Positions 58,904 to 64,000 of a DNA stretch of 64,000 nucleotides are shown here, one piece after another. The notes under the pieces were generated by a model. It did no database searches. It saw only the letters and a list, made by a program, of their open reading frames with translations, and was not told where the DNA came from. The position numbers were made by a program, and so were the translations under genes. The first letter of the stretch is position 1. Each line of letters starts with the position of its first letter. The DNA lies in contig CM039462.1 of assembly GCA_022414725.1 (NCBI GenBank), positions 121,894,709 to 121,958,708 on the forward strand. The letters are read 5' to 3'. The stretch is from Microglena sp. YARC (taxonomy: Eukaryota > Chlorophyta > Chlorophyceae > Chlamydomonadales > Chlamydomonadaceae).

Positions 58904-61847
58904 ACCTTGCGCGAGCTTTGTGTGGATCAGCCTAGGAGGGTGGGGTTGAGCAACTACACGTATTGCATTTTGCTTGCTTGTTGTGTTTTTGCTTTCAGCT
59001 GGAGAAAGGGTTGAAAAAGACCCCCAGGATGTGTTTCAGTGGGCATTTCTTTTGTGTTAACAATGGCTTATTCTTGTTTTTTTACAATGGCTTGTCTTTG
59101 TGTTTTTGCTTCTTGTTAAACAATGGCTTATCTTGTGTTTAACAATGGCCTAACAATCTTGCTTTGTTAACAATGGCTTGTCTTGTGTTAACAATGGCGC
59201 TTGTAATTGGTGTCTTGTGTTAACAATGGTTTCTTGTGTTAACACAATGGGCTTGTCTTAACAATGTTAACCAATGTTAACAAATGGGGCTTTGTTACAA
59301 TTGTTACCAATGCTTTATCTTGTAGTTAACAATAGGGCTTAATCTTATCTTGTGTTTAACAATGGCTTATCTTGTGTTAACATGCTTTTTGTGTTAACAA
59401 TGGCTGTCTTGTGTTAACAATGGCTTATCTTGTGTTAAATGGCTTATCTTGTGTTAATGGCTTATCTTGTTGTTAACAATGGCTTGTCTTGTGTTAACAA
59501 TGGCTTAATCTTGTGTTTAACAATGGCTTATTCTTGTGTTAACAATGGCTTATCTTGTGTTAACAATGGCTTGTCTTGTGTTAACAGGTAACAATCTTAT
59601 CGTTAACAATGCCTTATCTTGTGTTAACTGGCTTATCTTGTGTTAACAATCTTATGGGCTTATCTTATAAAATGCTCGTTGTTAACAATGGCTTATCTTG
59701 TGTGTTAACAATGCTAATTATCTTGGTTAAACCAATGGCTTGTCTTGTGTTAACAATGGGGCTTTATATGGCAATTCTTTCTTGTTCACCACCAACTTGC
59801 TTGTCTATAAACAATGCAATAGTAAGATCATATAATCACCATAATCATAGCAGGGGTTTCTTGAAGGTGCTTTTGGGGGCCTCCAACTCCTCGGCTATTT
59901 TGGGGGGCCCAAAAGCTGCTAGTAGCACAATGGTGCTACGAAAAATACAATGCTTCATGCTTCCTCAGGAAAAACTGTTTATCAGTAGGTACCGTGGCCA
60001 CATCATATGCTGTTGACCAAAGGCAAGGGATGATACAAAATGACTATCTACAAATTGCATCTTATGATATTTAGTTATATAAATGGTAGCTTAAGCCTAG
60101 TCAGGACTGCTGGCATCAAATGATGTCAGTATGATGGAACATGATATCAAATGATATCATTTATTTGCCGTTCCCTATTTATCAATCACCCTGATCTCCC
60201 ATGTACCAATCTGTACAACTTTAACCGCAGGGTCTGATATTGGTGGGAGGGCAGTACCAAAATGTGTGGTTACGTGTACAAATGGAGTTGTACCGCTTGC
60301 GTACTGCCAGCAGATGTACTCCTTGATGGCGACATGATTGCGAGGAGGAGGAAGGAGCGGCCCAGTACAAAGCAGGCTGGTACTGCAGACTCTGCTGGTG
60401 GGAGAGTCGGTACCGAGTTGGTTAGTCAGTTAGGGGCCATGGCTGTGTCCACATCAGCAAGGGGGGCCGCGCCCAACACTGGTGAGGAGGAGGAGGAAGC
60501 TGATGAGAAGTTAGAGACGGCCGTTGACATGGATGAGCTGTTGCAAACGTCACTCCTTCAAGCGCTGCACAGAAGTGTGAAGGAAGACATGCTGCCCCTG
60601 AATAGCAGCCAGCTGTGGAACGGGCCACTGTGCTGCACCTAGCAGACCTTTTGGCAAGCACACTAGGTATGCACAGACTGGGTGTGGAGGAGGGCTGAGC
60701 TAGTTAGGGTTGGGTTGGCGGGGGTTTGTGGCCGGGTGAAGTTGGCAGATTGGTGTGTTCCTGCAGTATTGTGTTTATGTTGCAAATCCAGTGGGAAAGC
60801 CAACACAGGTTGAATGACTTGCCCTCGACATCAGCTAGCTTACTGAACGGCCATGGCTGCACTAATGCTATGACCTTTTGGAGAGCACACTAGGTACGCA
60901 GACTGGGATGTGTGGAGGAGGGCTGAGCTAGTTAGGCTTGGGTTAGGATTGGTGTGGCTGGGTGAAGTTGGCAGATTGGTGTCCTGCAGTATTTTTTTTT
61001 TTTTTTTTGGTGTTTATGTTCAATCCAGGGAACGCCAAACACAGTTGAATGGATTTGCCCTTGATATCAGCTAGCTTTGCGAACGGCCATGTTGCTGTCT
61101 AGCAGGACTGTTTGTTTTCCAACATATTGCGCCCAGTATTTGTGTTCGTTATGTTGCAGTCCAGGGGGAACTACTAAATGAGCTTGCCCTCAAGTTCAAA
61201 ACTACACATACACGAAGGGTTCGTATGAACATAGTCGCAAGCTACCAACAGACCAGGGACTCGTTTGTCGCCATCAAATTGTTTGACATCCATCGCTTGC
61301 CTGAAGTTCAATTGTGAGAAACTGCGCTCTGTTAGCTTGCATACAGTAGCAGCCAACTTTGGAACGGGCATTTGCTGCTTACAGACCTTTTGCAGCACAC
61401 TAGGTACTGCAGACTAGGGTGTTTGCCCTACGTATATTTTTTATGTTAATAATATTAGTCAGAGAGGTGGCCTGGTTGCGGCTAGGCTGGCTGGTGGGAA
61501 TTAGGCTGGGCTGGGCTTGGGTTGGGTTATGGTTGCAGGTCCGGGGGAAAGTGGGTTGGGGAAGTATCAGCGGAGGGGATTAAGAATGTCTCGTGGCTGA
61601 TTGCCTAGCTGACACTGTTTCTCATTGTTCTGCACACTATTTGCGTTCTTGAAAACTAACTTGATAAACATAACATTCCTAGTCATAACTTGCGTTCTGA
61701 ATTTGTTTTGAAAAATCACCCGCAGTGCCAAAATCAGTACTGCGGTTTCTCACACAGAAACCTCTGAGCCAAACTGTCCTTCCCGGTGCGCACAGATGTT
61801 AAGAAGAGCAAGCACAAGAAGATGTCCAAGTGGCTGCAGCGTGAGGT
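52494..61847 (+). CDS. EIF2D: Translation initiation factor eIF2D (ligatin), 3'-incomplete, with frameshifts
   Basis: Exons: 52494-52564 (ATG), 54758-54887, 56430-56580, 57657-57854, 60231-60666 (frame disturbed), 61796-61847. Family hallmarks: start MFKKPFSIN ... GADRKKLRR; LSAEELDALLPSK; YTLDK / VPIIVDSSGKGDLFPTIFAL; VNGADLMLPG; PUA domain QKRDMVSVCVPGNPAPLAIG, then GDYL-W; MDELLQTSLLQALHRSVK; STL / DVKKSKHKKMSKWLQRE. eIF2D delivers tRNA to the 40S P site without GTP and recycles post-termination ribosomes in the cytosol. Phases join at each boundary. In exon 5 the reading frame shifts at least twice (near 60270-60300 and near 60630), so this copy is either decayed or carries consensus indels. 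The C-terminal SUI1 domain is not seen before 64000. Confidence 0.8.
52979..53160 (+). mobile_element. MITE family A
   Basis: GGCTTTTTTCTCCGGCTACG, TGCAGCAGCTTCTAGGCAGC ... GTAGAAGCTGCTGCTCGTAG, CGGAAAAGAAAAAC. Confidence 0.8.
53508..53716. mobile_element. MITE family D (209 bp)
   Basis: CAATTCAGCGGATGATTTGG and CCAAATCATCGGCTGAATGG form about 20-bp inverted ends. The interior has repeated CAGAATTCTCAG words. Confidence 0.75.
53760..53935 (+). repeat. Dispersed repeat family L, copy 2
   Basis: GTAATGATAACGCCTGGTTG, GAACGAGCTGCTACTTTACC, TGGACAAAGCTACCATGGC, GTAGGGATTCAATCCCCGCA. Confidence 0.65.
53950..54710. repeat. GTTGGTGTTGTG array in the first eIF2D intron
   Basis: Degenerate repeats of GTGTTGGTGTTGTGTTGGTG with GTGGTAGTATTAGTG blocks (three copies near 54240, 54325 and 54412). 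Frames on both strands are artefacts. Confidence 0.85.
54935..55325. repeat. Family K repeat running into a CTTT microsatellite of about 300 bp
   Basis: ATTGGTGGTTGGCCCCAGTA ... GGCGTACTATTTCTTTCTTC, then CTTTCTTTCTTTCTTT with CTTC variants to 55305. In all three long family K copies a simple or A/T-rich tract follows TACTATTT, so the tail of the element may seed it. Confidence 0.85.
55390..55990 (+). repeat. Mixed repeats: MITE B start, family J, eIF2D donor copy, MITE A part
   Basis: 55390-55460 is a family B left end. 55480-55600 is family J, inverted relative to 21680. 55604-55626 (CACTGGACAAGGTAGGTGTG) copies the end and donor of eIF2D exon 54758-54887. 55838-55985 is a diverged family A piece. 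Confidence 0.6.
55985..56410. repeat. Degenerate 7-bp array (CCTCTAA / CCTCCAA)
   Basis: About 420 bp of CCTCTAACCTCCAACCTCCAA-like 7-mers directly before the acceptor of eIF2D exon 56430-56580. It is a very long C/T-rich tract on the coding strand. It resembles, but is not, an algal telomere repeat. Confidence 0.85.
56580..56950 (+). repeat. Copy of eIF2D exon 3 end and CTGGGCTGAACTG array
   Basis: AAGGTCAACGGCGCTGACCT, CATGCTTCCAG|GTGTGGGG at 56694-56731 duplicates the exon end (AATGGTGCTGACCTCATGCT, TCCAG|GTGGGC). GGGCTGGGCTGAACTGGGCT repeats follow (56790-56905). Confidence 0.8.
57180..57215. repeat. Poly-C run (about 33)
   Basis: An uninterrupted C tract in an eIF2D intron. Its exact length is uncertain, as for any homopolymer. 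Another C run is near 57490. Confidence 0.9.
57233..57418 (-). mobile_element. MITE family A, diverged
   Basis: ATAGCTTTTCTTTTTGGCTC, CGAGCAAACAGCTTCTAGGC ... GAGCTGGTGAAAGCTGTTGC, TCTGAGCCAAAAAGAAAAGC. Confidence 0.7.
57830..58815 (+). repeat. Five to six tandem copies of the end and donor of eIF2D exon 4
   Basis: GTGGTCCAAAACTATGGAGA, CTACTTGT|GTGAGTGTG is repeated with donors near 57855, 58049, 58248, 58566 and 58810. A copy without its donor is near 58345. Period is about 195-320 bp. GGGGGGACCTGCCTGAGCAT, TGGGTATATGAGTTGTGGGG accompanies several copies. The first three keep GTGAGT. Confidence 0.88.
58848..58902. repeat. Poly-G run (about 53)
   Basis: An unbroken G tract, the longest homopolymer in the window. 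True length is uncertain. Confidence 0.9.
59030..59775. repeat. Degenerate 21-22 bp array (TTAACAATGGCTTATCTTGTG)
   Basis: About 30 imperfect copies with many single-base gains and losses fill most of this eIF2D intron. The indel-rich pattern differs from the cleaner arrays earlier in the window. Confidence 0.85.
60000..60177. mobile_element. MITE family F
   Basis: CATATGCTGTTGACCAAAGG ... TAGTCAGGACTGCTGGCATC ... GATATCATTTATTTGCCGTT, CCCTA. It resembles 63625-63790 and, inverted, 33677-33836. The stretch just before (59870-59960) has the GCTGCTAGTAGCAC fragment shared with the PAQR 3' flank. Confidence 0.6.
60640..61420 (+). repeat. Three copies of the end and donor of eIF2D exon 5
   Basis: GACCTTTTGGCAAGCACACT, AG|GTATGC at 60666 recurs at 60894 (GACCTTTTGGAGAGCACACT, AG|GTACGC) and 61404 (GACCTTTTGCAGCACACTAG|GTACTG). 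CAGACTGGG-type and TGGAGGAGGGCTGAGCTAGT text follows the first two. Diverged SINE-like S pieces lie between. Confidence 0.82.
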
Positions 61848-61867
61848 TTGACTTTTTGCGAGCCCCT

Positions 61868-62095
61868 TTTCAAGGGCGGGAGCCCCCCAGGCGCTCAGGC
61901 GTTACCCATTTGTCTGTCTTGTGCGACCGACCGACCAATCCATCCATCCATCTATCCGGTCTGACCGCCGCTGAAGCGCCTTGACACGTCAGCAACGTCT
62001 CGCTAACTAAAACCGCTTTCCGTTGGCCCACCTGCTCGCTCCGTCAGCGATCACTCTCCACCATTTTTTAGCGGTCGCAGGCGACGCTGCCATAG
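61868..62095 (-). mobile_element. Element R1, inverted copy
   Basis: Read on the minus strand: GCGTCGCCTGCGACCGC, ATGGTGGAGAGTG, TGACGTGTCAAGGC and GGTAACGCCTGAGCGCCTGG, ending near GGGGGCTCCCGCCC. More indels than other copies. It starts 20 bp after the end of eIF2D exon 61796-61847. Confidence 0.65.
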
Positions 62096-62110
62096 AACTT
62101 GTTGACCTGC

Positions 62111-62315
62111 AGCTTTACTTTTCGGCTTTCCTGAGCAGCTTTCTGGCAGCTCTCTGCACGTCAGCGCAGTGTGCTTAGACCCAAATATTTCAGCAGTCCT
62201 GGACAGCTGATTGGCGTCCAGCTTCAAGAGGGCACTAGGCAGCATTAGGGTTTAGCTGGTTAAGCAGCCAGGGTAGGCTGCCTGCGACGCGCTACTCGTA
62301 GCTGAAAGAAAAGCT
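62111..62315 (+). mobile_element. MITE family A
   Basis: AGCTTTACTTTTCGGCTTTC, CTGAGCAGCTTTCTGGC ... AGTCCTGGACAGCTGATTGG ... CGCTACTCGTAGCTGAAAGA, AAAGCTT. Confidence 0.7.
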
Positions 62316-62678
62316 TATGTTATTGTATAGCTGAATATGATGGAGCCTTTGGCGGGCAGGCACTGTGATTAGGCGTAAGCATGCTACAGTCCAGGCGGTA
62401 GCCAAATAGCGCTAAACGACCAACCTCGAGGCAAGTTGTCTGCATTGTGAAGTATGCTTGTTGACTAGCGTGAGCGATGCGTGCCTGTTTGGCAGGGTAG
62501 CAACCTGGGATGTAGATCGAAGGTCGGCAATTTTGATGATGAAAAATATAATGATGATGATTGATGATGATGATATGACATTTTCCTGATTGCCCTACTG
62601 GACTCCAAATGTGCCCGATATTGATGGAGTCAGGGGGGAATTAGAACATCATGAACAGAAAGAAAAGAGAATAAAATA

Positions 62679-62888
62679 GACCTAGGCAGCGTTGCAAGCG
62701 TCGCGGAAAAATTGATTGAGAGAGTGTTGCGACGCGAATCGCACGCAGACTGAAGCAGTTAGTCAAAAGAGAGGGACCGGTGTGCTGACGTGTCAGGCTT
62801 CGTCTCGGTCACACAAAACAAGCAAGACAAACAACGGGAGTGACCCTGGGGGCTCCCGCCCCCCTAAAGGGGGCTCCGCCAAAAAAAC
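62679..62888 (+). mobile_element. Element R1
   Basis: GACCTAGGCAGCGTTGCAAG, CGTCGCGGAAAAATTG, GCTGACGTGTCAGGCTTCGT, GTGACCCTGGGGGCTCCCGC, AAGGGGGCTCCGCC. Confidence 0.75.
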
Positions 62889-63184
62889 CTGCTTGCCAAT
62901 TCTTCTGATGCGTGAAAGTTTTGCTTTCCTTAAGAGACCAGGTAACCAACTTAACTGTGACGCCCTTCTATAGGAGGCGCCTCTGATTCCTTTCCGAAGA
63001 CCCCCTTTTTCAGTTTGTTTGTTTGATTGCAAGCATATATGTGTTTCATTTGTCATACTCCTTCTTCTAGGCGCTACCCTGCTATTGCTTGTATTGAAAG
63101 TGCTACTTTACATACCTGGTGGTTTCGGGGGTCATACGATGGAGCTTCTGGGGTTTGTTTGTATGTGTGGGCAAGACAGCTTTC

Positions 63185-63393
63185 TATAGCACCCACCCAA
63201 AGGCTGCCAGGAGCACCATGGTGCTACATAAAGGCACTGGTTTCTTTCCTTGAACATTTCCTGGTCTGCCTGTATGTGATTGACTAGTACATAGCAGGGC
63301 ACACACCCTCATCCTCAACCCAAGGGACTCTGGTCACTAGCAAGGTACTCCGACGCGTTACTGCCTCCATGTATTCCCACACCTGCTGCTATG
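63185..63393 (-). pseudogene. Decayed copy of the PAQR last exon and 3' flank
   Basis: On the minus strand AGCAGGTGTGGGAATACATG, then GGTGTGTGCCCTGCTATGTA, CTAG parallels 39837-40068, including the acceptor and stop region. The copy starts QVWEYME, then shifts frame through single-base gains. The match extends through AGCAGGGCACACACCCTCAT and AGCACCATGGTGCTACATAA. Confidence 0.75.
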
Positions 63394-63403
63394 TGGGTAT
63401 AAG

Positions 63404-63596
63404 TAGGGGTCGGCTATGTTATCTAATATTAGTGAATAGATAAATTTAAACATAAATATTATATTAATATTAGTCGGACGAGCCGTCTCACCGGAATTCG
63501 AATTTATTTGAAAAAACTAATATTATGTGACACTATAATTTAATAGTTAGTTAATATCAGTTTTTTCAAAACACTAATAGTAGTTGCCGTTCCCTA
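63404..63596 (-). mobile_element. MITE family G (193 bp)
   Basis: TAGGGGTCGGCTATGTTATC ... GAGCCGTCTCACCGGAATTC ... GTAGTTGCCGTTCCCTA is a reverse copy of 4320-4503. Flanks GGTATAAG and GGTATTTA share their first five bases. Confidence 0.8.
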
Positions 63597-63624
63597 GGTA
63601 TTTAAAGTTTAGGGGGACCAGCAT

Positions 63625-63790
63625 TATGATATGATGTTGACCAAAGCAAGTGTGATATCATCGCTATTACTGCATTCAATATGATATTGTACATAAGTGG
63701 AAACTTTAGCCTAATCCAGACTGCCCAGCATCATGTGATAATCATATGGTGTCTTGAAACCATATGAACATTCATATCGCCGTTCCCTTA
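63625..63790. mobile_element. MITE family F
   Basis: CATTATGATATGATGTTGAC ... TAGCCTAATCCAGACTGCCC ... CATTCATATCGCCGTTCCCT. Confidence 0.6.
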
Positions 63791-63924
63791 TATAAGTACC
63801 TTGGAATCAGGAATCTGGAAAATTTCTCAACCTGCCTTTTTGATATTTGCCAAACACTCTAGCAGGCTGCTTTACACCGATGGGACCGTCACCCGACTTG
63901 TGAGATACCTGTCTGTAGGTTGCT

Positions 63925-63985
63925 TACAGTCCCAGGGATATACCAAATAGGCTACAGGGCATTTAGCCCAACCAATGACATTTGA
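63925..63985 (+). mobile_element. SINE-like repeat S, start of a copy cut by the window end
   Basis: GCTTACAGTCCCAGGGATAT, ACCAAATAGGCTACAGGGCA, TTTAGCCCAACCAATGACA. Several single-base gains relative to other copies. Confidence 0.55.
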
Positions 63986-64000
63986 GGTTTGCAATAACGG

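Overview
This window looks like nuclear DNA of a green alga (Chlorophyta, probably Chlorophyceae). The genes are split into many small exons of about 70-450 bp by GT-AG introns (at least one GC-AG). One gene encodes an octotricopeptide-repeat (OPR) type organelle RNA-binding protein, a family expanded in chlorophyte algae. Introns and intergenic DNA are packed with minisatellites, MITEs and SINE-like repeats. The lineage call is inference from gene content; no species is claimed. Most long open frames in the window are minisatellite artefacts.

Layout. 1-2857: a decayed non-LTR retrotransposon fragment, then tandem satellites. 2858-15309 (+): 3' part of a STAND/NACHT-like WD40-repeat gene; its NTPase end is outside the window or not recognised. 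15270-19330: an array made from copies of that gene's last exon, then dispersed repeats. 19331-31535 (-): OPR-like gene with a candidate organelle-targeting first exon and at least eight further exons. 32581-32886 (+): intronless gene for a small Cys-rich protein. 33000-39968: no gene recognised; MITEs and a 47-bp minisatellite. 39969-51882 (-): a near-complete PAQR/adiponectin-receptor-like heptahelical membrane protein gene in up to 13 exons. 52494-61847 (+): translation factor eIF2D (ligatin), divergent from the PAQR gene, with its C-terminal SUI1 end beyond what can be seen. 61868-64000: dispersed elements and a decayed copy of the PAQR last exon.

The four multi-exon genes are unrelated in function (signal-type STAND/WD40, organelle RNA binding, membrane receptor/ceramidase-like, translation initiation).

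The most striking feature is shared by all four. Their introns are largely built from tandem copies of the adjacent exon-intron boundary, so each copy carries the last or first 15-80 bp of an exon together with its splice donor or acceptor. At least a dozen boundaries show this, with 2 to 9 copies each. Some arrays have evolved into large minisatellites (48 bp x about 46 copies; 36 bp; 57 bp). This suggests that introns here grow by repeated tandem duplication anchored on splice junctions.

At least eight dispersed repeat families are visible. They include hAT-type MITEs with perfect 8-bp target duplications, a long-TIR MITE of about 190 bp with more than ten copies (some nested), a SINE-like CAGTCCAGGGGTAGGCC repeat, and an element of about 210 bp with a hairpin near each end. 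Indel-like defects rise after about 59 kb, which may reflect either decay or poor consensus near a contig end.
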